This document shows positions 20,390-31,859 of a DNA stretch of 64,000 nucleotides, piece after piece. The notes under the pieces are model-generated. The model was not told where the DNA came from. It ran no database searches and saw only the letters and a list, made by a program, of their open reading frames with translations. Made by a program: the position numbers and the translations under genes. Source of the stretch: Euclidia mi (lineage: Eukaryota > Arthropoda > Insecta > Lepidoptera > Erebidae); assembly GCA_944739405.2 (NCBI GenBank), contig OX123191.2, forward strand, positions 3,018,830 through 3,082,829, given 5' to 3'. The stretch's first letter is position 1, and each line of letters starts with the position of its first letter.

Positions 20390-20705
20390 ATTGTGAAGAT
20401 AATACGGAAAGGCCTATGTCCAATGTACTGCCTCCGTGGTCTAGTGGATAGCGTACGCAACTGCTGATCGGAGGTCCTGGGTTCGATTCCCGGGTCGGGC
20501 AAAAGTGTTGGCTTTTTCCGCATTCTCAGTGGCAGCACTGTGTCGGGTGATGTGCCCGGTAACGGCAATAGGCTCGCCCCCTATTACGTGGGGCCTAAAA
20601 GTTCATGGCGAAATGTAGGTGTAATATTACACCTCTGACTACACCTTCGGGGATACAGGCGTAAGTCTATGTCCAATGGTGGACTGCGAAACGCTATATA
20701 ATGAT
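20390..20705 (+). repeat. RTE LINE 3' end split by a SINE
   Basis: 'ggcctatgtccaatg' before the SINE and 'tccaatggtggactgcg...tgatgat' after it form one RTE 3' end ending in a (TGA)n-like tail. Confidence 0.55.
20426..20666 (+). mobile_element. tRNA-derived SINE (type beta), full length
   Basis: Reads 'gcctccgtggtctagtggat', 'cctgggttcgattcccgggt', then 'gtgcccggtaacggcaatag', 'ctattacgtggggcc', 'acctctgactacaccttcgg' and 'ggcgtaagt'. 'ctatgtccaatg' flanks both sides (20414-20425 and 20667-20678), although part of that may be the SINE's own 3' end. Confidence 0.82.
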
Positions 20706-20759
20706 GATTGTACAAATGTACATGTATGCAAAAGGTAGGTATCTATACATATCAAATTC

Positions 20760-20900
20760 TTACGTTACTGATTGCTAACAGACAAAGCACAGCTGAAACA
20801 ATGGATGGATGCAAGAAGCTGAAATTGTCATATATGTGTCTTGGGAAGTGTATGGAAGCATGGTATAAGAGAGGATTTTGGGAAATTCCAATTAATTTGT
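20760..20900 (+). repeat. Degraded Helitron-type MITE fragment
   Basis: 'cgttactgattgctaacaga', 'cagctgaaacaatgg' and 'gaagctgaaattgtcatata' parallel 22230-22330. The 3' CTAG end is absent. Confidence 0.45.
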
Positions 20901-20916
20901 ATGGGATCAATTAAAT

Positions 20917-20952
20917 CAATTTACCCCGTTAGGGTGCTAACGGGGTAAATTG
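20917..20952. repeat. Short perfect palindrome
   Basis: 'caatttaccccgttag' and its inverse around 'ggtg'. Pairing extends patchily outward ('tatgggatc' against 'ggtcccata'). Confidence 0.75.
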
Positions 20953-20960
20953 GTCCCATA

Positions 20961-22210
20961 CAGCTGAAGTCGTGGGCAAAGCAAAGTAACATATAGAGTG
21001 TAACATAGAACTTCGACTTAAAACATTTTTATAACGCTATTTCGTCACGTTCGCGCTTAAGAGAAATAAAACTATGATTTAAAACTACTTGCAGTTTTAT
21101 TATATTTCGCTGTTTCTGTATGTGAAAGTTAGTGTTTTATGGCCCCTAGGGTATGTCAAGTTCAGCTGTTAAATTTTTAATATTAGCATCGTATGCGTCG
21201 TAATAAAACCTAGTGGTGTCTAAACCCAGCAGTAATTAGCTAGGGGACGGTGTACCGCGTTCGGTTGTGCCGTTGTATGTTATTCTGATTTATGCTTGAC
21301 ATGAGATAGTGCGCATTATGCTAACGGTTTAGATTTTAGAGCTCGTATTGCAGTAGGCTATTGTGGTTTTTAGGGTTCCGTAGTTAACTACAAGGAACCC
21401 TTATAGTATCGATATGTCCAACCAATGCACGTTACAAAGAATATCATAACGCCGTAGTCACGCGATCTCGAATAACTAAATCTCGAAATCACCAAATCGA
21501 CTTACTTGATAACGAATGCACGTTACCACGCATAACTTTTCACCGAAGTCACGTAACCTCGAGTAACGAAACCGCTAACGATGAGATATCAATAATCTCG
21601 GAAAAACTGTTTAGTAAATTTCTAAAAGAATTTTCAGAAATTTATTAAACAGTTTAAATTAAGCTTTGAATTATGTATTGTATTAACAAAGTACAGTACA
21701 AGTCTTTATTTTATCCTTAGGACATTAGGTAAATGCTACTACGAAACCCTACGTTGTGACCGGCTTGACATGCACTGGGTAGTTTTTTTATTATAGTCAG
21801 ACACTCCATATATGGCCATCAGATCTAAAACTAGGCTCAGCCTGTTATATGGCAAATACGAACTTCATATTATGGATGAAATAAGCCTACAAACAGAACG
21901 AATAATCGTATCTCTCACACTAAAATGTGTTCTAGCTCGGAATAGAATCTACGACCTCCGTCTTTCTTTACTAAGAGTCACTAACCACTAAACAATTCTG
22001 AAATGGCAACGCCTTAAATATCAAATTCAGTTAATTTCAAACTAATACCATTATCATCCCAAACTACAATAATTGACGCCGTTTTGAAATATTATGAGAA
22101 GCGGAACAATAGTATCATGGCAGCAGAATATTGCATACTTTTAATAAGTAAATAATACCAATACTTTTTACCCGCAGTCATATTACCTTTGCTACAAATT
22201 TGTGCAATAT
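20961..22210. other. Intergenic with palindrome and tRNA-like debris
   Basis: A palindrome lies at 21604-21655. A weak tRNA-like segment on the minus strand lies near 21940-22020 ('tagattctattccgagc'). The 'gggttccgtagttaactaca...aaggaaccct' hairpin near 21369-21400 resembles a common lepidopteran repeat end. Nothing else seen. Confidence 0.45.
21604..21655. repeat. Short palindrome
   Basis: 'aaactgtttagtaaatttct' paired with 'agaaatttattaaacagttt' around an A/T-rich centre; one mismatch. Confidence 0.7.
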
Positions 22211-22214
22211 AAAA

Positions 22215-22420
22215 TCTTAATATATAAAATCCTTGCGTTACTGACTGACTGACAGACACGCTACAGCCGAAACTATTGGGCGCAGGAAGTTGAAATTTGG
22301 CATGTATGTTCCTTGGGGACCGTAGGGGTGCACTAAGAAGGGATTTCCCGAAATACCCACGGAAAGGCCAAAACGGGTAAATTTAAAAAAAATGCAGGCG
22401 TAGCTGCTGGCGTCCTCTAG
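22215..22420 (+). mobile_element. Helitron-type MITE
   Basis: Starts TCTTAATATATAAAATCCTT, has a short 'gactgactgacagacacg' stretch, and ends 'gcgtagctgctggcgtcctctag' split between hairpin and CTAG. It is inserted between A and T. No coding capacity. Inverse copy at 19117-19323. Confidence 0.78.
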
Positions 22421-22612
22421 TTATATTATAAACACAAAAGCAAGGAACCGTGGGCTGGTAGAGAGGCTATTAATAAAAAAACATCTGACATCAATACGAA
22501 AGTTTGGCCCTGGAGTGTCTCCACAATATAGGGGCTGTCGGCTTCCGACTACCTGCGGCTGTATTCTGGGAGGAAATTCGACGGACGATAAGTACTGCAA
22601 CATACATACATA

Positions 22613-23060
22613 CATAGACTCACGCCTGTTTCCCGGAGGGGTAGTCAGACTCTACAGAACGCCATTTGCAACGATCCTGACATACCTCTCTTGCTTCAGT
22701 CACTCCCATCAAGTTTCTCATGCATGCTCTTCTGTTTGAGGTAGGTATTTCTGACCTGTCCTTTCTTTAGGATGTCTCCAAACTTTTCTTTTTTATAGTA
22801 TAGGAAGACAAACGAAAAAGTGAGTCACCTGATGGTAAGTAATCACCGCCGCCCATAGACACCTGCAATGCCCGAAGGATCACAAGTGCGTTGCCTACCT
22901 TTTTAAAAGGAATATGCTCTCTTCTTGAAGATTCTAATGTCGAACCGGTTTGGATCTGGGCTGAGAACGTCCGCCGAGGTCTTCCCCTTCGTCCTGTCCC
23001 ATTCACACTTGCCTTATATATCTTCTTTGTTAGTCTTTCGTCATCCAAGTACTGCAAAGC
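22613..23060 (-). pseudogene. LINE C-terminal coding end, split by another repeat
   Basis: The minus strand encodes, from 23060, YLDDERLTKKIYKAS, then GRRGRPRRTF. After an intervening repeat (22785-22935) it continues with KKGQVRNT, NRRACMRNLM, EVCQDRCKWRSV and YPSGKQA then a stop near 22640, followed by a 'tatgtatgtatgt' tail. I recognise this as the conserved C-terminus of a widespread lepidopteran non-LTR retrotransposon. The same end occurs at 10655, 26845, 52425, 56770 and 58050. At least one frameshift lies near 22725. The upstream reverse transcriptase is absent, so it is 5'-truncated. Confidence 0.7.
22785..22935 (-). mobile_element. Dispersed lepidopteran repeat inserted in a LINE end
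   Basis: The minus strand runs 'aagaagagagcatattcctt', 'ggcaacgcacttgtgatcct', 'gtctatgggcggcggtgatt', 'acttaccatcaggtgactca' and ends '...ctatactataaaaaag', an A-rich tail. It interrupts an otherwise continuous LINE C-terminus. Relatives are at 11339 and 28198. Confidence 0.65.
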
Positions 23061-23111
23061 TTAGAGTATTAACGAAAAATATTACTAACTACTTATATTT
23101 TATAATTTTTT

Positions 23112-23222
23112 TTATAGACTCGCCTGTATCCCCGAAGGGGTAGGCAGAGGTGTAATGTTACACCCACATTTCGCCATGAATTTTTAGGTCCCACGTAATA
23201 GGCGGCGAGCCTATTGCCGTTA
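23112..23222 (-). repeat. SINE type beta, 3' body fragment
   Basis: 'gcctgtatccccgaaggggt', 'ttacacccacatttcgccat' and 'ggtcccacgtaataggcggc' match the beta body; the head is missing. Confidence 0.65.
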
Positions 23223-23836
23223 AATGTGCCACTTCAGCTTGTAATTTTTTTGAGCTGTGTCGATTACCTTGGTTCTCTGTCGGATCACTTCATTAAGTCC
23301 AAATTGCTGCTCTAAAACAGACGTAAAAACAATTTCAAATTTACGATGACTTGCAAATGCCTTAACTCAATAATCATTTCATAGAACTGTTTTGTAATTG
23401 GCTATGGCAGAACACACACCATCAATCCAGCCAGCAATCCTTAAAATAAACCGTCAAATAATATGTCCCGGCATTTTATACATTTTGCACCCATCCCGAC
23501 GTTGTGTGGTTAGGTGCTCAGAATACGGTCGCTAGTTCAGGCCGAATAAATTGCAACTTATTTTCCACCCCGTCGCCGACCATATTGACGTTGACACTTA
23601 ACGCCACATAAATCTCCCGGTGGAAATAATTAAACAAAATCGCTGGCCAGACAGTTTTGAAATATCGCGGATATTTTTATTTTAAAATATTAAATTTACC
23701 TAATGCATATTTTGGGAGATCGTTCAATTAGTTTTAAATAGCGGGCATATGATCTCAAAATAAATATACCTATCATATTCAAGTAACAAATCTATGCTTA
23801 GTAATAAAGTCGTGATCTATTAATACTTAGAATAAA
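23223..23836. other. Intergenic, nothing recognised
   Basis: No coding signal or identifiable repeat. Confidence 0.45.
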
Positions 23837-23851
23837 GATAAAGATGTATTT

Positions 23852-24157
23852 CACAGCGATAGCCTAGTGGAGAGACCGACAGACTGCTACCCAGAGGGTC
23901 CGGGTTCGAATCCACGGCGCGCACCGATAACTTTTCGGAGTTATGTGCGTATTAAATTGTTAATTATCGCTTGCTAAACGGTGAAGGAAAACATCGTGAG
24001 GAAACCTGCATGTCTGAGAGTTATCCATTATGTCCTCGAAAGACATGTGAAGTCTGCCAACCCGCACTTGGCCAGCGTGGTGGACTATGGTCTTACCCTT
24101 CTCATAATGGGAAGAGGCCCGTGCTCAGCAGTGGGACAGTATAAAGGGCTGATGATG
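23852..24157 (+). mobile_element. tRNA-derived SINE (type gamma), full length
   Basis: The head 'gcgatagcctagtggagaga' is followed by the B box 'tccgggttcgaatccacggc', 'ccgataacttttcggagtta', 'gaaggaaaacatcgtgagga', 'cttggccagcgtggtggact' and a (TGA)n tail. A perfect 15-bp duplication 'gataaagatgtattt' flanks it (23837-23851 and 24157-24171). It resembles abundant moth and butterfly SINEs (MetulaSINE/HaSE-like, name unverified). The 3' (TGA)n tail suggests an RTE partner. Confidence 0.88.
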
Positions 24158-24171
24158 ATAAAGATGTATTT

Positions 24172-26168
24172 ATTTGTGAGAACATGTGTAAATACAATAT
24201 ACATGGTTGGTGCATATCATCGGTGGTAAATTATTTGCATGAGAATGTTACAAACATTAATGTACCTATTTTCCATTAAGTGTTCAAAATTTGTAACGTA
24301 CGATCATTTTAAAAATTAAGTAGAGACCATGCATACAATAATATTAACATAATACTGAATGGTATAATTATTTATTTCTGCGGTTTTTCAAGCATAAAAA
24401 TATCCTGACCTAAATTCAAAATACAGTTACCATAAAATATTTTAAGTTCCTTGCTATCATAATTTCAAGTACTTTCAAAGACGTCCGATTTTCTGTACGA
24501 TATTATTTGCTATGAAATCGCTCATATGATGTAATAAATAAACAAAATAAAATTAACAGCTTAGATCAGGAAGGGCAGGATTGATATCAATATTCACACG
24601 ACCTTCGCCAAAATATTACAACTATGAAACTAAACATGACATTTTATCGAAATATATCCTTATAAAGCGTTGACCATGAACATCCCAGTTCAGTGACCTT
24701 TACAGTCCCTCAGTGAATTGAGTCTCATACCCTCAAAGTTTAAGATAACATGTCCGTATCATAATTAATAATTTATTCAACAAATTGGGCTCACGAATGA
24801 CGGTGCCCAACTCACTGAAGGGTTATTCACCCCCTAAAATATTTGTATGACAGTTATGTCCAGTGCGTGACGAATTCAATAAAAGGGTCCCTTTGCAAAG
24901 GTTCAATATAGAAATTGAAAACAAAATATTTATGATGTTCTTCATATTAACAGGTGACGTCAACAGAAATTGTTGGCAAAGTGTAAAATATATGCCGAAA
25001 AGAGTAAATTCATACTCATAAATGAATGATTTAAAATATTTCGTGTGATAAAAGATGGATCGGTAGAATTTTACGAGAAAAGTAGGGCAGTTTTATTTGT
25101 TTGCAACCTTTGTACTGGATATTGATATTATTTTATGGATGTTCAATTCAAACATCGCCTAAAATGTATGAATTGCTTTGTAGCCTGTTCTTGGCATGGC
25201 TCGTCGTATTCTAAAGGAAGAACAATTTGAAATAGTTGAAATATCTATTTCAGATATATGTTTTTTATCATTCGTGTTTTATTTCAAAATATATAATTTA
25301 TTCTCTGTTTTGGTCAAAAATTATTGGGTACAGATAGTGCAACTCTGACTCTGACTCAGACTTCTGCTACAAAAGAATTTGAAAAATGCTCTTTGATAGT
25401 TCTATATGGTATTGGACTGTATATTTTTATATCATCAATTAAATACAGATTACAAAACTTGTCGAATAGACAGCAACGTAAAAATCTCTTTCATATTGAG
25501 CTTCATATAGGTATTATAATATAGGCAGCTAACCTAAGATGGCCATTACAGTCCATAGACTGTAATGTCACATTTTCTCAGCAATGTGACTGTCTTAAAT
25601 ACAAATTATTGGTTTGTAGTACTAAACTTATAATATGGAAATGCTCATACCTGTTTTAAACGTGTAAATTTATGACTAGTTATTTCATAGGCGTAGTTTA
25701 ATTAAAAAGCCTTAGTCTACTGGCTAAATTACTGTATGTATGTCCAGCCGGTCGTACACACGAGCGTACCGGTCATCGCTTGAACAGAAGGGTGTTTGAT
25801 GCGCTTTGGAGGATATACGATGACAAGTAGATATATTGTCAAAAATCGTTTATTCCTTACGCCAACTATTAATTCAAATATAAAAAAATCTCAACATCCA
25901 TAGTACTGATCAGATACGTTGTATACATTTAGTTGCTGTGCGTGCCAAGTGTGAAACGTCCCCTAAATATTATCTCTTACACCAAACTGTAACGTGCCAT
26001 TGTATTTATTTTGGCGCGACACGCGATCTTTTGTTTAATATTTATATTATTTACTTTTTATTATATGCGTGGCGAGGGGTGTAGGTCAAATTGTGAACAA
26101 TATTTTGTTGGGAAGGTCACAGAAAAATGTGGAATATGGTTGAGTTAAGGACTCGTTTATAAAATAAA
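24172..26168. other. Intergenic, about 2 kb, no gene recognised
   Basis: AT-rich sequence with only short frames of no clear domain (for example 25324-25524). An inverted 'ttacagtccatagactgtaa' lies at 25547-25566. I see no repeat boundaries. Confidence 0.5.
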
Positions 26169-26468
26169 CTAGCTGTTCCCCGCGGTTTCACCCGCGCCCT
26201 GAGGAAACTCCTTCGCCTTATTTACTCCTTGGTACATCAGCTATCTGCCAGTGAAAGTCCCGTCAAAATCGGTGCAGCCGTTCCAGAGATAAACGAAAAC
26301 AAACAGACAGACAGACAGACGGACAGACAAAAATGGTAAGAAATGTCATTTCGGTATATGTACCGTATGATGTATACACGGTACATATTATACCGAAATA
26401 TGCATTTAGTAAAAAGCGGTTATTTTAATATTACAAACAGACACTCCAATTTTATTTATAAGTATAGA
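26169..26468 (-). mobile_element. Lep1-like Helitron MITE
   Basis: On the minus strand it starts TCTATACTTATAAATAAAAT, contains a palindrome of about 66 bp (26340-26405, 'cggtatatgtaccgt' type), then '(gtct)n' and 'tctggaacggctgcaccgat'. It ends 'gcgcgggtgaaaccgcgggg' then 'aacagctag', a GC hairpin before CTAG, lying between A and T. This is the structure I know for lepidopteran Lep1-type Helitrons. No protein encoded. Confidence 0.82.
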
Positions 26469-26844
26469 TTTATAGATAGGTATAGAATAGCGACATGTGT
26501 GCTTGTTTGCTGCTATCTTGAAATCACTTTATTTTTTATTATTAACTGTATTTTACACCAGTTTCCGAAACAGATAAACTGCACGCTTTTGATATGTGTA
26601 GATACACTGTTGTATTGTCTTGTTATTGTATACACTCATAGTTTCTGGAAAAGCAGAATCACAAATCAGATGATAACTGTACTCGCTACGCTATTCATTC
26701 CTGCTTGATCTAATACGAAAAATATAGTAAGCCAGTCTTTAAAGTACTAGACAGGCAGCATAGATAAAACTGTGTATAAAGATAACACATGGTCTGTGGT
26801 ATTGACACGTATTTTTTCACGTATGTGTGAATGATGCAAGAAGG
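26469..26844. other. Intergenic
   Basis: The open frame at 26343-26708 begins inside the Helitron and has no domain. Nothing called. Confidence 0.45.
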
Positions 26845-26925
26845 GTATATCAGGATCGTTGCAAATGGCGTTCCGTAGTCTCTGCCTACCCCTTCGGGAA
26901 ACAGGCGTGAGTGTAAGTATGTATT
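26845..26925 (+). repeat. LINE 3' end (CKWRSVVSAYPFGKQA type)
   Basis: One frame reads DRCKWRSVVSAYPFGKQA and a stop, then 'gtgtaagtatgtat', the tail of the LINE at 22613-23060. Confidence 0.6.
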
Positions 26926-27161
26926 TTTTCCTGTACCTATCTACTTTAGACATATCATCGCTGAGTCTAACTACTGAAGGTGGAAATTCCAATTCAGACA
27001 AACGTCACCGGGTTCCTTTCATAACATTATACATAACATTACTAAGAAAGCGTAATTACTCATATTCCATCCTAAAGAAAGTAAAATAGGTGAAAAGATG
27101 CTAAGAATCCACTGCTTTTGAAGCTAACACTTTACAAATGTGGACAGCTAATCCTATACTA

Positions 27162-27385
27162 TCTTATACTAATATATATATAAAGCTGAAGAGTTTGTTT
27201 GTTTGTTTGTTTGTTTGGTTGAACGAGCTAATCTCAGGAACTACTGGCTCGATTTGAAAAATTATTTCAGTGTTAGATAGCCCATTTGTCGAGGAAGGCT
27301 ATAAGCTATATATCATCACGCTATGAGCGACGAGAGCAGAACAGTAGCCTTAAATAACGCGGGTGTAACCGCGGGCATCCTCTAG
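27162..27385 (+). mobile_element. Lep1-like Helitron MITE
   Basis: Starts TCTTATACTAATATATATAT, then 'aagctgaagagtttgtttg' with (GTTT)n and 'aactactggctcgatttg'. It ends 'cgcgggtgtaaccgcgggca' 'tcctctag' before T. A GC hairpin lies just before CTAG, and an A precedes the element. Confidence 0.85.
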
Positions 27386-28197
27386 TAAAATTATAAGCCA
27401 TTTGTTATTACTCGTAGTGTCGGAGACCTCGTAACCAATAGCTGTCTTAAGGTCTATCTCCCCAAGATTAAAGTTCACAACACAGCAAGATTGTGCGAAC
27501 CACGGGTCGCAATCCAATATCGCCACGTATATTATTTACGCAGACGAGATATGGGCAAGCTTACATCTTGTAATCCGAGGAACCTTAATAGGATCACATC
27601 TTACATCCCATATATACAATACTCGTAGCTATATCTTTAAGCAAAGGAATAAGGAAGCTGTAATGTGTATCAGTTGCAAGTATTGATAGTTTCATATGAT
27701 TTACTATCAAGGACTATCCCATTATTATTTTGAACTAAATGTGATTAGATTTTGATATAACTTACAATGAGGTTGTTTGAATTTTTTGCAGCCACCAGAC
27801 GGTGTTTCATATTAGTCAGGTCCAAACGTGTACAGACGCGTACACACACATGAAACAAGCAAACACAGATGTGCAAAGTTAAAGGCGCTTTGATACTTTT
27901 GACAGTTTTCTGGACCTGATGTCTCAGTGCTGCCGCCTAGTGGGCGTCATTTCAGAAAACCTTTATTGGTATTCTGCTAATTTAATGACACGATAGTCTT
28001 TTTGACTCATAGAGTACAATGTTGATACATAGTTTAATTAACGATCTAGTCACGATATCATTCCAGTATCAGTGAATTTAGGAGAATACCATTTATGAGA
28101 TAAGTATGACACAGACACTAGATCAAAATTGCATTTTAAACAATTACGAGAATTGGTCCTCCAGATATCGTTCTTCGTTCATATTTCTTAAGTCATA
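27386..28197. other. Intergenic, nothing recognised
   Basis: No coding signal or repeat I can name. Confidence 0.45.
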
Positions 28198-28520
28198 TTT
28201 TTTTTATAGTAAAAAGCGGCAAACGAGCAGACGGATCGCCTGATGGTAAGCAATTACCGCCGCTCATGGATACAAGCAATACCACAGGAGTCACAAGTGC
28301 GTTGCCACCCCTTGGGGTTGGGAAAAGGGATAGGATAAGGAGTGGGATATAAGAGGGAAGGAATAGGGGATAGGGCATCCGGCACTCTCACTCACCGAAA
28401 GAAACGCAACAGTTTAGGACTGTTACTTACGTCGATTTTCTGTGAGTGGGTAGTACTTCCCCAGTCGAGCCGGCCCATTCATGCTGAAATCAGCGAGACT
28501 CTACTACCGTTTTGTTTAGT
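28198..28520 (-). repeat. Dispersed lepidopteran repeat
   Basis: 'ggcaaacgagcagacggatc' 'gcctgatggtaagcaattac' 'cgccgctcatgg' is the same family as 22785-22935, here with a longer GC-richer left part ('ccggcactctcactcaccga', 'gtcgagccggcccattcatg'). Confidence 0.55.
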
Positions 28521-28571
28521 ATAATATTATATTATCTACCATCTGTGAATGAAACACCAAAATATAGTGAC

Positions 28572-28735
28572 TACGTATGGCGTATTGGTTTAAACGGTTA
28601 CCTCGCCGTTTAGAAGTTTCAGAACTGTGCCGAGTATTACAGGTTCGATCATGACACGAAATAATATAAAGTTGTAGTTGTGTCTAAGTGTTCTTTGTGT
28701 GCGTTGATTTTGTATTAGTTGAAAATCATATTACA
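28572..28735 (+). repeat. tRNA-derived SINE (type alpha), degraded
   Basis: 'ggcgtattggtttaaacggt' and 'acaggttcgatcatgacac' correspond to A and B box regions. A 'gttgtagttgtgtctaagtg' body follows. Confidence 0.55.
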
Positions 28736-29541
28736 CCCTGACAGATTTGCACTTTATCAATAATAAAAATTAAAACGACAAGGCCTTACGTTTTATAATA
28801 AACCTATATTTTAAATAAATATTGCTGATACTACCCATGCCTCGCAGAGTAAACTAGGTTTAATGTCGTTTAGAAACAGCTGCGCTGTTTAAAACCGTAG
28901 CTCACTCGCGCACAGTCATATCGTTATATAGTAGTCTTATAAACTAACTCACTCGTAAACGGAGCTATCAAAAGCAGAAGCATATTTTTAAGTGCCAAAG
29001 TAGAATTCTTGTTGCAACGTCACTGTTATAACAGAGCAAATAATTGTGTGCTTTAAAATACCATACCTTTCAACCTACTTCGAAAAAGGAGCAGGTTCTC
29101 AATTCAGCTGTTTCTATTTTTACACATTTGTTACACCAGAACTCGAGTATTCCTGAAACGATTTCAAAAATATTTTAGAGGTCTGTTTACGTTGTATAAA
29201 TTTATTTTTATAGCCAAACATCCACACAACTCTTTCATGGTCATCTGAAACCAAACAAAGTGTAGCTTGACTATGGAAAACGAGATAACTGATAAAAATA
29301 ACTAGCAATTTGTGTATTTTTAAGTGGTGCTACTTAAAAGACATAAGCAAGTAGGTACAATTCAAATAATCGTGCTCATAACACAAAGATATCCTGAGTG
29401 AGAATCGAATCCACGGCATCCAGCTTAGCAGTAGGGTAGTTTCCAGGGTCAAAATAATTACATTTTATTTAGTCCGTGTTTTAGATTATAAAAAAATATT
29501 GGACACGTATTTTTTCTTTTTTCGATTAAATAAATAATAAC
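28736..29541. other. Intergenic with a tRNA-like fragment
   Basis: A short minus-strand tRNA-like B box lies near 29402-29425 ('gtggattcgattctcactc'). Otherwise unassigned. Confidence 0.45.
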
Positions 29542-29638
29542 AAAGATATAGCCCATTAAAGTTACGTGTGACGTCACCTAGTGCGAAAAAATAGCAGCAC
29601 GGTGTGACGTTATACGTAACTTTAATGAGCTATATCTT
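29542..29638. mobile_element. Palindromic MITE
   Basis: The left arm 'aaagatatagcccattaaag' + 'ttacgt' and the right arm 'acgtaactttaatgagctat' + 'atctt' are inverse copies with one or two mismatches. The centre holds 'gtgacgtcacc...ggtgtgacgt', so pairing continues inward. Flanks are A/T-rich and the target duplication is ambiguous. Confidence 0.6.
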
Positions 29639-29654
29639 GGTCATTTTTGGTTTA

Positions 29655-29870
29655 ATTTACAAATAAAACAAGAACCGAGACCAACAGCTTTACGTGCCCT
29701 CCGAAGCACGGTAGCGCTCAGATGTAGATGCCACACACGGTCACCCATCCAAGTGGTGACCTGTGCAAGCGTTGCTTAACTTTGCCGATCAACAATTTGT
29801 TCGATTTGAACAAATGGCAAGCCATGTCTCGCTATGAGCGCTATGAGCGCTACAAACGCCGTTCCTTACA
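29655..29870 (-). mobile_element. 5S rRNA-derived SINE (SINE3 type)
   Basis: The minus strand reads 'gatcggcaaagttaagcaac', then a diverged intermediate element, then 'cttggatgggtgaccgtgtg'. This matches the order and spacing of the 5S rRNA internal promoter (box A 'agttaagcaacg', box C 'ggatgggtgacc' at 29739-29750). Downstream are 'cgtgcttcggagggcacg' (a hairpin) and 'agctgttggtctcggttctt', a tail I know from lepidopteran repeats. The 5' third of 5S is replaced by other sequence, so this is not a 5S gene. Confidence 0.75.
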
Positions 29871-31489
29871 CCCTGTATACACCTAACTCATAAACTACAA
29901 TGTATATCTACCATGGCAGTGTGTGTGGCACAAAATCAAAGTGACTGCACTGCCGGAGGCAAGTTTACGCACGTACGACGGGAAAATAGTCAGTGCCTTC
30001 TGAGCCGGCCCCGACGCATAGCACATATTGATCGTAACCTCTCAAGCGGCTACTAACCCGGTGATGCACTGTGTTTCATATATTTTTCGTCTTTAACTAT
30101 TTGGAGTAAGATACTAGCTGGAAGCTCTGCAGTGTTACTTTCCATCGAAACAGTTTTAATTACTGTATACTTTCGCGGTTCGTTTCGCGAAACTATAAAA
30201 ATAGGAATAGGTTTATCCCATGATTATAGTTGATGTACCTATTATATTCTTACATTATTTTCAGCGTTGTATATTGTAGATGTTCTTCAAGTAAAGTCAC
30301 ATACTATTATCTGTGTTTGTTGATGACGATTATGAGTAATATTATTCCAAATAGCCCTCAATCACAGGGCAATTCTTTGCACATATTTTTAATGGAATCC
30401 CTTTTGTGGTACTTAATTGTCAAAATATTAACTATTAAAAATTCAATATTAATAAATATTAATGTCTCCTTATAAAAAGCAACCAAACAACCTAATTATC
30501 TGTCTTGAAACCACAAGTAACCAGAAATGCACTACGCATATCGATTCCGTTCCGTTGAACAACACAGACGTACGGAATCGTCACACGCAATGTACGATGC
30601 CACGCTGGTACACAGAGCTTGCATGTTTATTGACATCATAATGCATGAATTTGGGTTATTTTTAACTAAACTTCTCTTCCTGTTTTGGGTATGACGATAA
30701 AAGAGATATATTTTTTAAGGAAACGCAAACATCATCGGTTATGCGTATTTAATGTGGTTTGGGTATTTCTATGAATGAATTGTAAAAACATTCCAAGGAA
30801 TGGTGAGTTAAGGTACATAATAAGTTCATTTTTTGCAAAGATATCTAATCGCCGTTGGGTGTAACCAGAATTTAAATAATGAAATAACGTTAACTAAAAT
30901 TATACTCTTTGAGCTTAGACTCGATAGGCTCCAAACATATTTGTTTGTTTGCTTTAACACTTCTAGCAAACAATTTAATTTATTCATGGAAACATTTTTG
31001 TCGAAACCACAAAATACTAGGGAATGTTCAATAACACTTAAAATAAAATGAAAGATTTTCCATGTACTACGCGCCGCTGCAAAATATTAACATTTGAAAA
31101 AAGGTATTCATCAAATAAATGCACTGCGTGTTTGCACTATAAAAAGTAAACATTGTGATCAAATAGAACTCAAACCGGTCCAAAGCTAAAGTGTTGTACA
31201 TATTTGCAATTCGCGTAACGTGGAAAAAAATTGTAAGCAAACAATATGCACATTTTTTGATCTGTCTACTTTGTAAGAAAATACGTTCGTTCATTAAGGA
31301 ATAACTCAACGAATATTAATATTTCTCATGCAATATATTCATGTAAACTTTTAAAATATTTTTGTCGAATCACCGATGTGTGAAATTTTTTTATTTATTT
31401 TATTTAATTTTTTACCCCTGATATGTATTGTTTATACCATGGTAGCACGCTGTGGTTATTGATTATAATATTTATAAAATAACTATCTT
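29871..31489. other. Intergenic, about 1.6 kb, no gene recognised
   Basis: AT-rich. The frames at 30230-30475, 30833-31051 and 31067-31309 lack domains. Confidence 0.5.
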
Positions 31490-31645
31490 ATTTCGTAGTC
31501 CAGTGTTGGACATAGACTTCTCCTGACTTGATTGGTATAGGTTCTAATATCGAGTTTTACGACTCTCCGTTTACTGCCTGTATTTTCATTAGTCACCTCT
31601 TACGACACCTACGGAATGAGATCGGCTACTGACTCTTTTTTCTTC
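31490..31645 (-). repeat. RTE tail and 'cctcttacgacacc' repeat fragments
   Basis: 'gtagtccagtgttggacata' 'gacttctcctga' recalls the RTE 3' end of 16248-16330. 'agtcacctcttacgacacct' recalls 14455-14480. Confidence 0.4.
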
Positions 31646-31859
31646 TAACTCGTAACCACATGGTTAGTTTTATAAAACGTGGTCCTTATTTTTCAGTTTA
31701 TTCATTTATTTGTTTAGTTCTTTATGCACATACATTGTGTACAATGGTGGACATAATGCCTTATGGCATTCTCTACTTGTCAACCTTAAGGTGGTGCAGA
31801 GATAAAAGTGGTAGGTGCATTAAACAATATAAATTTAAATATGGAATAGTTACAAGGTA

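Noticed and set aside
26343..26708. Host protein of 121 residues
   Set aside because: It starts within a Helitron MITE, is rich in I/Y/C as expected from AT-rich non-coding DNA, and has no domain.
29726..29790. Functional 5S rRNA gene
   Set aside because: The 5' third is replaced and the intermediate element is diverged; it continues into a repeat tail.
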